Notes: generated by a model from the letters alone, not told the origin. Numbered from the stretch's first letter, positions 1 through 5,650 are shown. The stretch is 8,507 nucleotides of DNA from Clostridiales bacterium (GCA_015055785.1 SVHQ01000064.1:1-8507), one strand, 5' to 3'. Made by a program: numbers and translations.

Positions 1-790
1 GCAATTCCATGGTCGGATAGCTCATTTGCGCCAAAATACCGCTGTCCTCAAATTCCACCATCGAATGGATAATACTTTCCGGCTGCACAATGGTATGTAT
101 TTTAGAGAGCGGCGCATCATATAGCCTCTTGGCTTCTATCACCTCAAAACCTTTATTTAACAAGGTCGCACTATCAATCGTAATTTTCGCGCCCATCTGC
201 CACGTGGGATGTTTCAACGCAGACATGGGTGTCACCTTTTCCAATTCTTCGGGGGTATATCCATAAAACGGGCCGCCGCTCGCCGTGATAATCAACCTCT
301 TAAACGGCGCATTCAAACGGAAATTCAAAGCTTGCCAAAGTGCGGAATGTTCACTATCCACAGGCATAATTTCCACGCCCGTTTCTCGCGCTTTGCCCAT
401 CACCAATTCACCGCCGCAAACCAGCGTTTCCTTATTCGCAAGAGCAATATTCTTTTTCAATTGCAACGCACGCAAACTGTATTTCAAGCCGGCAAAACCG
501 GTCGCCGCGACAAAAGCGATATCCCCATAGCACACCGCTTCTTCCGCCGCTTGTTCGCCATAGCCAAATCGCACGCCCTCGGGAATTAAGTGTTGTATGC
601 TTTTCCCCACTTCCGCGTTCGCCAAAGCGGCGTACTTGGGCATGAATTCGCAAACTTGCGCTAAAAATACGTCCGCTGATGCATTGGCAACAATGCTTTC
701 GATTTTAAATTTATCCGCGTGCCGACGCACCACCGAGCAGACCTGCCGTCCAATCGAGCCCGTCGAGCCTATCAAAGAAATCGTTTTCAT
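1..790 (-). CDS. dxr: 1-deoxy-D-xylulose 5-phosphate reductoisomerase (partial, 3' end outside window)
   Basis: Dxr catalyses the NADPH-dependent rearrangement and reduction of 1-deoxy-D-xylulose 5-phosphate to 2-C-methyl-D-erythritol 4-phosphate, the first committed step of the MEP isoprenoid pathway in the cytosol. The start is ATG at 790, and 263 residues are visible. The N-terminal NADPH-binding loop GSTGSIG is at residues 8-14. NKETLV is at 119-124 and PVDSEHSA at 143-150, with metal ligands D145 and E147. SGGPF is at 171-175, HPTWQMG at 194-200 and IDSATLLNKGFEVIEA at 205-220, where E219 is the third metal ligand. QPESIIHSMVE follows at 236-246. The family is usually about 380-400 residues, so roughly the last third is cut off by the window edge. 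The gene starts 27 bases after cdsA and has a weak AAAGGT ribosome site, so it is probably co-transcribed with it. It supplies precursors for the UppS reaction encoded two genes upstream. Confidence 0.97.
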   Translation of the reverse strand, partial: MKTISLIGSTGSIGRQVCSVVRRHADKFKIESIVANASADVFLAQVCEFMPKYAALANAEVGKSIQHLIPEGVRFGYGEQAAEEAVCYGDIAFVAATGFAGLKYSLRALQLKKNIALANKETLVCGGELVMGKARETGVEIMPVDSEHSALWQALNFRLNAPFKRLIITASGGPFYGYTPEELEKVTPMSALKHPTWQMGAKITIDSATLLNKGFEVIEAKRLYDAPLSKIHTIVQPESIIHSMVEFEDSGILAQMSYPTMEL

Positions 791-817
791 CTTGTTTACC
801 TTTATAAAATTATGCTT

Positions 818-1723
818 TTACACGATAATATAAATCAAAAGGAATAAAATATACGTGATTAAGGAAACAAATAACATACCGTCAATACGGTCTAATATTC
901 CGCCGTGGCCGGGCATAATTTTACCCATATCCTTTAATCCAACTTTACGTTTGATGCAGCTTTCCACCAAATCTCCAAATTCGCACACCGCCGAGGAAAT
1001 CAAGCCTATAAATAAATATATCGGCAACCAAATATGCATATCGGTCATCGCGCCCGCACCACCCGCTGCGCCGTACACAAAATACAAAATTAAAGCTCCG
1101 AGCATACCACCCACCAAGCCACCTATGCCGCCTATCACTGTCTTGTTCGGACTGAGCACGGGCGCTAATTTTTTCGGGAAATATTTTCTTAAAAATCTGC
1201 CGAATATATAGGCAATTCCGTCTGCGCAGGGTGAAATAACGAACACAAATAAAATAAATAATCTGGAATCAAAGCCTATTTTCACCAACGCCGCAGGGGG
1301 ATTCAAGTGATTACCAAGCACAAACACGCTCAAAAGCAAAGTTGGATATACAGCAGCCAACAAGGCAAGCCCGATATTTTCCAAGCTCGTTTCCTCATGT
1401 TCCGCCACCAACAGCGACAATAGTGCCACCGACAAGCCTAAAACACAAAAACAGCTTGCTTGCAACCCAGCACCGAAAAAATATTCACTCAGCGCACAAG
1501 CAGGAATACAAATTGCCGTAAAAATATATACGATGGTACGTTCTTTTTTAGTTGTACGCTGTTGCACCGCGCGTAGCATTTCAAACGTGCCGATCCATGC
1601 AAACACATACAGCATGACGTCCATGCAAAAATCACCATACGGGTGCGGCAAAAGCACCTTCATAAAATAGAACGCAAGAAGAATTGCGATATAAACACTA
1701 CCAGAGATTAAACGTATTCTCAT
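818..1723 (-). CDS. cdsA: Phosphatidate cytidylyltransferase (CDP-diacylglycerol synthase)
   Basis: CdsA makes CDP-diacylglycerol from CTP and phosphatidic acid in the cytoplasmic membrane, the branch point for bacterial phospholipids. The 301-residue protein is strongly hydrophobic, with about eight membrane segments spread over its length. The C-terminal family signature is complete at residues 255-281: S255, KR at 258-259, KD at 264-265, then GHGG and DRID with the catalytic aspartates. An upstream SPNKT motif and a DGIAYIFGR motif in the middle also fit the family. The start is ATG at 1723. Its ribosome site is weak (TAGGA, about 12 bases away), so translation may be low or depend on read-through from uppS. 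The 109-base gap to uppS contains a terminator-like hairpin, which could reduce cdsA-dxr expression relative to the upstream genes. Length and order match the usual Bacillota cluster. Confidence 0.97.
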   Translation of the reverse strand: MRIRLISGSVYIAILLAFYFMKVLLPHPYGDFCMDVMLYVFAWIGTFEMLRAVQQRTTKKERTIVYIFTAICIPACALSEYFFGAGLQASCFCVLGLSVALLSLLVAEHEETSLENIGLALLAAVYPTLLLSVFVLGNHLNPPAALVKIGFDSRLFILFVFVISPCADGIAYIFGRFLRKYFPKKLAPVLSPNKTVIGGIGGLVGGMLGALILYFVYGAAGGAGAMTDMHIWLPIYLFIGLISSAVCEFGDLVESCIKRKVGLKDMGKIMPGHGGILDRIDGMLFVSLITYILFLLIYIIV

Positions 1724-1772
1724 GATTTTTTAAAATCCTATTTTTTGTCAAATTTCTTTATAGTTTTGATAT

Positions 1773-1828
1773 AAAAAACGTAAGGGCGGAAACGTTGAAA
1801 AACACACTCAACGCATACCTGCCCCCTT
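1773..1828 (-). terminator. Terminator-like or attenuator hairpin between uppS and cdsA
   Basis: Read on the minus strand, an outer AAGGG / CCCTT pairing (1824-1828 with 1782-1786) encloses an inner six-base stem, CGTTGA with TCAACG (1808-1813 with 1793-1798). It is followed after three bases by six T residues (complement of A at 1773-1778). The inner loop is 9 bases and the outer stem is imperfect. The element lies just after the uppS stop and 50 bases before the cdsA start. It may be a leaky terminator rather than an operon end, because no convincing promoter follows it. Confidence 0.4.
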
Positions 1829-1832
1829 CGTT

Positions 1833-2549
1833 TTATAATTGTTCGTCTGTTTTCCCAAAACGGCGGGTACGCCGCGAAAATTCTAAAATCGCTTTGTCGA
1901 GGTCGTCATCAGAAAATTCAGGAAACATTTTATCGGAAAAATACAATTCTGCATACGCCGCTTGGTATAATAAAAAGTTGGAAAGCCGCACTTCCTTGCC
2001 CGTGCGAATAATCAAATCGGGGTCGGGTTGGTCGTGCGTATAAAGAAGCTGTGCAAGGCTTTCTTCCGTCACTTTTACGCCGCGTTCCACCGCCAAATTC
2101 ACCGCACGCACCAATTCATCGCGCGCACCATAGCAAACGGCAACGTTGATGCCCTTGCCCTCAAATTTCGCCGTTTCTGCTTCCGCTTCCTTTAAAATCT
2201 GTTGCAAATCCTCTGGCAATAAGGATATATCGCCAATCGCACGAAGACGCACGCCCTTGGCGCACACTCTCGTCAAATAGGGTTTGAAATGCTTACGGAA
2301 CAAATCAAACAATCCGTCCAATTCCTCTTTCGGGCGTTTCAGATTTTCTGTGGAAAGCGCATAAACGGTGATATAATCCACACCCAGCTCAAACGCGCGC
2401 TCCATAAGCCCAATCATGCGTTCCATACCCTGTTTATGACCATACGAACGAGGCATCATACGTTTTTTCGCCCAACGCCCGTTTCCGTCCATAATAATGG
2501 CGATATGTTTGGGAATATCCACACCCTGCAATATCGTGTTCGTTGCCAT
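1833..2549 (-). CDS. uppS: Isoprenyl transferase, (di-trans,poly-cis)-undecaprenyl-diphosphate synthase type
   Basis: UppS condenses isopentenyl diphosphate units onto farnesyl diphosphate to give undecaprenyl diphosphate, the lipid carrier for peptidoglycan and other wall polymers. The 238-residue length is normal. The N-terminal catalytic motif IAIIMDGNGRWAK holds the essential D21. YALSTENL follows, and the C-terminal diphosphate-binding region DLIIRTGKEVRLSNFLLYQ has R182, R188 and S190, with the magnesium ligand E201 in YAELYF. Two positions depart from the common pattern: K185 where most members have glycine (RTGGE or RTSGE), and C139 where NYGG/S is usual (here CYGAR). The ATG at 2549 lies three bases after the frr stop. 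There is no good ribosome site close to it, which suggests translational coupling to frr. The product needs the isoprenoid units made through dxr further down the cluster. Confidence 0.97.
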   Translation of the reverse strand: MATNTILQGVDIPKHIAIIMDGNGRWAKKRMMPRSYGHKQGMERMIGLMERAFELGVDYITVYALSTENLKRPKEELDGLFDLFRKHFKPYLTRVCAKGVRLRAIGDISLLPEDLQQILKEAEAETAKFEGKGINVAVCYGARDELVRAVNLAVERGVKVTEESLAQLLYTHDQPDPDLIIRTGKEVRLSNFLLYQAAYAELYFSDKMFPEFSDDDLDKAILEFSRRTRRFGKTDEQL

Positions 2550-2552
2550 AAT

Positions 2553-3125
2553 TTATACAGTGAGGAGTTCCTTTTCTTTCGCCGCGATTACTTCTTCCAC
2601 TTTCGACATGAAACCGCTAATCATCTTTTCAACGTCTGCTTCGCAAAGAGAAGCTTCATCTTCGGAAAGCTCTTTCGCCGTCTTCATCTTTTTAATGATG
2701 TCCATAGCTTCACGGCGATGGTTACGAACAGCAACTTTCGTTTCTTCGCCCATCTTTTTCGCCTGTTTTACGAGTTCACGACGGCGTTCTTCCGTCATAT
2801 CGGGGAACACCAAACGAATTACGTTACCGTCGTTAGAGGGATTCAAACCGATATTCGATTGCAAAATTGCCTTTTCTACTGCTTTCAAAAGGGATTTATC
2901 CCAAAGGCTGATTTGCAAACATTTTGCATCCAAAGCCGATACGTTACCAAGCTCGATTAATTTACTCATACCGCCGTAAGCTTCTACTTCTAAACGATCG
3001 AGAATGTGGGGATTTGCTCTACCCGTACGGATTGCGCCATAGTCTCTTTCCAATGCGATTCTGGTGTTTTCGCACTTTTCTTCCAATTCCATCATCATTT
3101 CTTCAATTCTTTCGTTTTCAATCAT
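2553..3125 (-). CDS. frr: Ribosome recycling factor
   Basis: RRF works with EF-G to split the post-termination ribosome so that subunits, tRNA and mRNA can be reused. The protein has 190 residues, slightly longer than the usual 185. Family blocks are clear: IRTGRANPHILDRL near residue 33, YGGMSKLIELGNVS, SNIGLNPSNDGNVIRL, FPDMTEERRRELVKQAKK and VAVRNHRREAMD. The long charged first and last segments correspond to the three-helix-bundle domain. The ATG at 3125 is supported by an AAAGGAG ribosome site eight bases upstream, matching the site in front of pyrH in both sequence and spacing. The gene is 77 bases downstream of pyrH and abuts uppS. Confidence 0.98.
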   Translation of the reverse strand: MIENERIEEMMMELEEKCENTRIALERDYGAIRTGRANPHILDRLEVEAYGGMSKLIELGNVSALDAKCLQISLWDKSLLKAVEKAILQSNIGLNPSNDGNVIRLVFPDMTEERRRELVKQAKKMGEETKVAVRNHRREAMDIIKKMKTAKELSEDEASLCEADVEKMISGFMSKVEEVIAAKEKELLTV

Positions 3126-3202
3126 TTTTTATTCTCCTTTCCACTGAATTTTATTCGTATATTCTTTTGTGTTTCCAATGAAACGTTTTTATTGCACCGC
3201 TT

Positions 3203-3913
3203 TTACACAGTGATAATCGTACCCAAATCCTCTTCGCCGCACACCGCGCGAACAATAGAATTTTCCTCGTTCAAACCAAAAGCCAACGTGGGCACGTTAT
3301 TTTCCATACACATCGTCGCTGCTGTGAAATCGATTACTTTCAAACCGCGATTGATGATATCAGCGTATTTCAAGCTCTCGTATTTTTTCGCAAAGGGGTT
3401 GGTTTTCGGGTCGGAATCATAGATGCCGTCCACGTTCTTCGCCATCAACAAAATATCCGCATCAATTTCGCAAGCACGGAGCGCCGCCGCCGTATCCGTC
3501 GAACAATAAGGGTTACCCGTACCGCAAGCAAAAATCACGATTCTGCCCATTTCAAAGTGCCGAAGCGCTTTACGTAAAATAAAAGGCTCCGCCAAGGATA
3601 CCATATCCAGTGCCGTCTGCACACGTACAGGCACGCCGCGCTGTTCGATAGCGTCCATCATCGCAAGCGAGTTCATCACCGTTGCAAGCATACCCATATG
3701 GTCTGCAGTAGTTCTGTCCATATTCGTGCCTTGTCTGCCGCGCCAGAAGTTACCGCCGCCGATTACGAGGCCTACTTGCACGCCCATATTATGAATCTGC
3801 ACAATTTGCTCCACCACAGGTGCAATCACGTCGTGATTCAAACCAAAACGTTGGTCGCCTGCAAGGGCTTCGCCTGAAAGTTTCAACAACACTCTTTTGT
3901 ATTTTGGCTGCAT
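3203..3913 (-). CDS. pyrH: UMP kinase
   Basis: PyrH phosphorylates UMP to UDP with ATP, the step feeding UTP and CTP synthesis. It belongs to the amino-acid-kinase fold and usually acts as a cytosolic hexamer regulated by GTP and UTP. With the start at 3913 the protein has 236 residues, close to the 240 typical of the family. KLSGEAL is at 11-17, IGGGNFWRG at 51-59, DRTTADHMGM at 66-75, GTGNPYCSTDTAAALRA from 131, and DGIYDSDPKTNP in the C-terminal nucleotide-binding part. C137 stands where F is frequent (NPYFSTD). A longer reading from a TTG at 3961 would add 16 residues of no family resemblance and swallow the ribosome site, so the ATG at 3913 is preferred. The gene restarts the core cluster after the accessory island and has its own promoter. 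CTP made through its product is the co-substrate of CdsA. Confidence 0.98.
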   Translation of the reverse strand: MQPKYKRVLLKLSGEALAGDQRFGLNHDVIAPVVEQIVQIHNMGVQVGLVIGGGNFWRGRQGTNMDRTTADHMGMLATVMNSLAMMDAIEQRGVPVRVQTALDMVSLAEPFILRKALRHFEMGRIVIFACGTGNPYCSTDTAAALRACEIDADILLMAKNVDGIYDSDPKTNPFAKKYESLKYADIINRGLKVIDFTAATMCMENNVPTLAFGLNEENSIVRAVCGEEDLGTIITV

Positions 3914-3921
3914 GGATTTTT

Positions 3922-3928
3922 CTCCTTT
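3922..3928 (-). promoter_or_regulatory. Ribosome binding site that fixes the pyrH start
   Basis: AAAGGAG on the minus strand stands eight bases before the ATG at 3913. The same seven bases at the same distance precede frr. This selects the 236-residue form of PyrH over the in-frame TTG at 3961. Confidence 0.8.
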
Positions 3929-3989
3929 CCTGCCGTCTTTCTCGCAACACGTGCTTCTCAAAAAAAGACCGCATTAATTCATTTTATCT

Positions 3990-3998
3990 ATTATACCA
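3990..3998 (-). promoter_or_regulatory. Extended -10 promoter for pyrH-frr-uppS-cdsA-dxr
   Basis: On the minus strand TGG-TATAAT forms a perfect extended -10 element (TGn at 3996-3998, TATAAT at 3990-3995). No good -35 box is found at 16-18 bases, which is common for extended -10 promoters. The flanking DNA is AT-rich. A start near 3983 would give a leader of about 70 nt before pyrH. The leader can form a GTCTTT / AAAGAC pairing shortly before the ribosome site. Confidence 0.65.
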
Positions 3999-4072
3999 TA
4001 CTTTTTCAAAGAATGCTATACTATTTACAAAAAAAGTCAGTGAAAATGTAGAAAATTTTTCTTCCTCAGACC

Positions 4073-4151
4073 TTGCGAGCGAATGTAATGAGCGCGGCAA
4101 TCCCCCACCCTCCGTCATTGCGAGCGAATGTAATGAGCGTGGCAATCCCCC
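4073..4151. repeat. Two tandem 34-base repeat units (45-base period)
   Basis: Units at 4073-4106 and 4118-4151 differ at one base (C or T in agcg[c/t]ggcaat). Each begins TTGCGAGCGAATG and ends GGCAATCCCCC. The second unit is preceded by CGTCA, giving CGTCATTGCGAGC, and its ATTGC and GCAAT ends form a short inverted pair. A degenerate inverted relative lies at 4181-4200 (reverse complement contains CGTTATTGCGAAC). The 13-base core CGTCATTGCGAGC recurs on the other strand at 7466-7478. The form resembles the small dispersed intergenic repeats seen in many bacteria. The units lie between the SLOG gene terminator and the pyrH promoter. Confidence 0.8.
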
Positions 4152-4215
4152 ATTTTATAGAAAATAGCCCAACTCACTTCCGTCCGTTCGCAATAACGCA
4201 AAAATTTCCACATAA

Positions 4216-4239
4216 GAAAAAAGGAAGCATACGCCCCTT
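4216..4239 (-). terminator. Rho-independent terminator of the SLOG-family gene
   Basis: Just after the TGA at 4245-4247, the minus strand reads AAGGGG, a seven-base loop, then TTCCTT and further T residues. The stem is six pairs including two G-U. It would separate this gene from the pyrH promoter downstream. Confidence 0.5.
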
Positions 4240-4244
4240 CTTCT

Positions 4245-4676
4245 TCAAAAGATATTGACGAAAATTTTCCCACGCTTATAGGCATAATCATAGGCTATCT
4301 TAGCTCCGCCCCAATTACGTCGCACCGCTGTCACAACAAAATCCACTTTATCCACCAAAGCCTTGTTTGTTTGAATAATCGCACACCTGGGTGGCACATT
4401 TTGCTCCAAAAGATATACAGAATCGTCATATTTTCTCGCCAACACCTGCCCTTTCTTCGGCATATAGGAAAGCACCAACGTATTTTTTATATAGGGATAA
4501 CTTCTCTTTAATTTTAAAAGGATATCCGAACAAATACCGTCGAATGCACCTCTACCGCCTGTGTAAAACTGCGTCACGTTATATTTTTCTATTAAAATGA
4601 TAATAATACTTTCAATATCGTCTTCATACGCACGATAGTCTATATCTGCATGACCAAAAAACGCACAAGATTTCAT
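4245..4676 (-). CDS. SLOG-superfamily (Rossmann-like) protein, function unknown
   Basis: This 143-residue protein resembles the small Rossmann-fold proteins of the SLOG (SMF/DprA-LOG) superfamily, thought to bind nucleotides or nucleotide-derived ligands. Visible marks are the first strand with FFGHADID at 6-13, the loop YTGGRGAFD at 38-46 followed by a helix, LVLSYMP at 67-73, PPRCAI at 95-100 followed by an asparagine (N104), and WGGA at 122-125 before the last helix and strand. There are no membrane segments. A GTG at 4715 is in frame, but it overlaps the promoter -10 box. The ATG at 4676, with GGTGA upstream, is therefore the better start. The gene is divergent from three XRE genes and shares an operator-like palindrome with them, so an XRE product may repress it. 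The family call is from memory of the motif pattern; ligand and role are unknown. Confidence 0.75.
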   Translation of the reverse strand: MKSCAFFGHADIDYRAYEDDIESIIIILIEKYNVTQFYTGGRGAFDGICSDILLKLKRSYPYIKNTLVLSYMPKKGQVLARKYDDSVYLLEQNVPPRCAIIQTNKALVDKVDFVVTAVRRNWGGAKIAYDYAYKRGKIFVNIF

Positions 4677-4706
4677 TTTTTCACCACATAATTCTTTATT
4701 AAAGGA

Positions 4707-4735
4707 ATTATACACCGTTTTGTGATGTACGTCAA
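4707..4735 (-). promoter_or_regulatory. Sigma-A promoter of the SLOG-family gene
   Basis: On the minus strand, TTGACG (4730-4735), a 17-base spacer and a perfect TATAAT (4707-4712) make a near-consensus promoter. A start near 4700 leaves about 25 nt before the ATG at 4676. This rules out the upstream GTG as a start. Confidence 0.8.
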
Positions 4736-4759
4736 TACTTTTACATCATTTTGTGATAT
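4718..4759. promoter_or_regulatory. Operator-like palindrome and direct repeats between divergent SLOG and XRE genes
   Basis: TGATGTA (4723-4729) and TACATCA (4744-4750) are perfect inverted arms separated by 14 bases. The spacer begins with the -35 box of the SLOG gene promoter. The nine bases TTTTGTGAT occur at 4718-4726 and again at 4751-4759, 33 bases apart, about three helical turns. This is the kind of site bound by dimeric XRE repressors. The binding protein is inferred, not shown. Confidence 0.6.
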
Positions 4760-4768
4760 TTTTTGGTT

Positions 4769-4978
4769 ATGGAAATTGCTAAGAAAATAGGAAACAACTT
4801 AAAAGAGGCAAGGAAATTTAAAGGTTTTACGCAAAGGGAAGTGGCTGAAAGAATGAAAATGACCCAACAGCAATACAGCCGTTTTGAAAATGGAGTGTTT
4901 GAATTAAACTACCAACAAATTCTTACGCTTTGCCAACTTTTTGAAATCACCCCCAACGAATTGTTCGACCTTGAATAA
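4769..4978 (+). CDS. Small XRE-family helix-turn-helix regulator, copy 1
   Basis: This is a single-domain DNA-binding protein of 69 residues with the five-helix HTH_3/XRE fold. The segment IGNNLKEARKFKGFTQREVA is followed by the recognition-helix region MTQQQYSRFENG, and the C-terminal helix LCQLFEITPNELFDL is typical of Cro/C1-type proteins. No ligand-binding or dimerisation domain is added. The ATG at 4769 is chosen; an in-frame TTG at 4763 would add two residues. No clear ribosome site precedes either start, so the start is uncertain. The gene is divergent from the SLOG gene across a palindrome and is followed after five bases by a second, broken XRE gene. Autorepression and repression of the SLOG gene is a reasonable inference from the layout. 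Confidence 0.85.
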   Translation: MEIAKKIGNNLKEARKFKGFTQREVAERMKMTQQQYSRFENGVFELNYQQILTLCQLFEITPNELFDLE

Positions 4979-4983
4979 TTTTT

Positions 4984-5192
4984 ATGAAAACGAAAATTGC
5001 TGAAAATATAAAATTTTATAGAAAACAACTCGGCTAACACAAGAGGAGCTCGCCGCTCATTTGCACGGCAAAAAAAGTTTGATTTCTAATTATGAAAATG
5101 GACACAGCACGCCCGATATTTACACACTGTGCAAGCTTGCTACAATTTTTGACGTTACTTTAGACGAACTCGTTGAATTTGAAGAAGAATAG
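4984..5192 (+). pseudogene. XRE-family helix-turn-helix regulator, copy 2, frameshifted
   Basis: The ATG at 4984 opens MKTKIAENIKFYRKQLG and stops at TAA (5035-5037). The reading continues one frame back as LTQEELAAHLHGKKSLISNY and on through DIYTLCKLATIFDVTLDELV to the TAG at 5190-5192. Joined, the two parts give exactly 69 residues and a normal XRE domain. Restoring one T (GGCTTAACA for GGCTAACA) mends the frame, so a single-base loss is the simplest account. No slippery heptamer is seen at the junction, which argues against programmed frameshifting. A sequencing or assembly error cannot be excluded. The gene lies between two intact XRE genes, five bases after the first and seven bases before the third. 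Confidence 0.85.
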
Positions 5193-5199
5193 ATACACT

Positions 5200-5406
5200 A
5201 TGCGATTAAAACTTTTACGGGAACAAAAGAATATTTCCCAACTAAGATTGGCGATGGATTTAGACTTAACACAAAACACCATCAGCCGATATGAAACGGG
5301 AGAACGGGAAGCCGATTACGCAACTTTAATTCGCCTCGCCGATTATTTCAACGTTTCCATAGATTATCTTTTAGAACGCACCGACAATCCAAAAATGAAT
5401 AAATAA
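5200..5406 (+). CDS. Small XRE-family helix-turn-helix regulator, copy 3
   Basis: This 68-residue single-domain protein has LKLLREQKNISQLRLAMDL as the first helices, then LTQNTISRYETGEREADYAT around the recognition helix, and the common C-terminal ending DYLLERTDNP. The ATG at 5200 is seven bases after the stop of the broken copy and is preceded by a weak purine run, GAAGAAGAA. An in-frame TTG at 5173 would add nine residues that overlap the upstream frame, so it is less likely. The ending differs from copy 1, so these are related regulators rather than recent exact duplicates. The gene ends two bases before a perfect seven-base terminator stem, which suggests the three XRE genes form one plus-strand transcript. 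Confidence 0.85.
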   Translation: MRLKLLREQKNISQLRLAMDLDLTQNTISRYETGEREADYATLIRLADYFNVSIDYLLERTDNPKMNK

Positions 5407-5408
5407 AC

Positions 5409-5445
5409 CCACCATTCAACGCATACATGGTGGACTTGTTTTTAT
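5409..5445 (+). terminator. Rho-independent terminator of the XRE gene cluster
   Basis: CCACCAT (5409-5415) pairs perfectly with ATGGTGG (5427-5433) around an 11-base loop, then ACTTG and TTTTTATTTT follow. It begins two bases after the stop of the third XRE gene. Confidence 0.8.
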
Positions 5446-5448
5446 TTT

Positions 5449-5564
5449 ACACCTTTGGTGTTGATGCCTACGGCATAAAATAGCGCAACCCATCGGTTGC
5501 TTATCTTGGGGCTTCTTTTGCGAGGGTTTCCCCCTCAACCTCCCACCAAAGGCAATGCCTTTGG
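5449..5564. other. Multi-hairpin intergenic element of unknown nature
   Basis: Five short stems stand in a row. They are ACACC/GGTGT at 5449-5461, ATGCC/GGCAT at 5464-5476, GCAACC/GGTTGC at 5485-5500, GAGGG/CCCTC at 5522-5536, and an eight-pair stem, CCAAAGGC/GCCTTTGG, at 5546-5564 with a three-base loop. A nine-base pairing, CCTTTGGTG (5452-5460) with CACCAAAGG (5544-5552), could instead close the whole stretch into a branched structure. A 65-codon open frame crosses it on the minus strand, but it starts inside the tsf terminator region and looks like no protein, so it is not called. The element may be a mobile intergenic repeat or a structured RNA. Confidence 0.55.
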
Positions 5565-5590
5565 AGTCCAATATAAAAATGTAAATGAGT

Positions 5591-5625
5591 AAAAAATACC
5601 GCGCAAGGAGCATTCCCTACGCGGT
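5591..5625 (-). terminator. Terminator of rpsB-tsf, probably bidirectional
   Basis: Minus strand ACCGCG (5620-5625) pairs with CGCGGT (5598-5603). The stem continues inward through a U-G pair and AGGGA/TCCTT to a four-base loop, about 12 pairs in all including G-U pairs. It is followed by six T residues just beyond the stem. On the plus strand the stem is also followed by TTTTGTTTTTCTTTTC, so it can stop transcripts from the island as well. Confidence 0.85.
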
Positions 5626-5650
5626 TTTGTTTTTCTTTTCTAACGAAAGA

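Noticed and set aside
1808..1818. TCAACGCATAC shared with the terminator loop at 5416-5426
   Set aside because: An 11-base match is expected several times by chance in a window of this size, and no longer alignment extends from it.
3171..3184. GTTTC/GAAAC hairpin in the pyrH-frr gap
   Set aside because: It has only five pairs and no U-tract after it, so it is too weak to call as a terminator or regulator.
3914..3961. N-terminal extension of PyrH from the TTG at 3961
   Set aside because: The extra 16 residues do not match the family, and the AAAGGAG ribosome site for the ATG at 3913 lies inside them.
4014..4022. Extended -10 (TGC-TATACT) on the plus strand opposite the pyrH promoter
   Set aside because: No -35 box and no gene follow on that strand; it is probably a by-product of AT-rich sequence.
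4073..4151. CRISPR array
   Set aside because: There are only two units with an 11-base spacer, no cas genes and a clear dispersed-repeat look.
4677..4715. Longer SLOG protein from the GTG at 4715
   Set aside because: The GTG overlaps the -10 box of the gene's promoter, so it would not be in the transcript.
5416..5613. 65-codon open frame on the minus strand
   Set aside because: It lies across the hairpin element and the terminators, starts inside the tsf terminator region, and has no ribosome site or family likeness.
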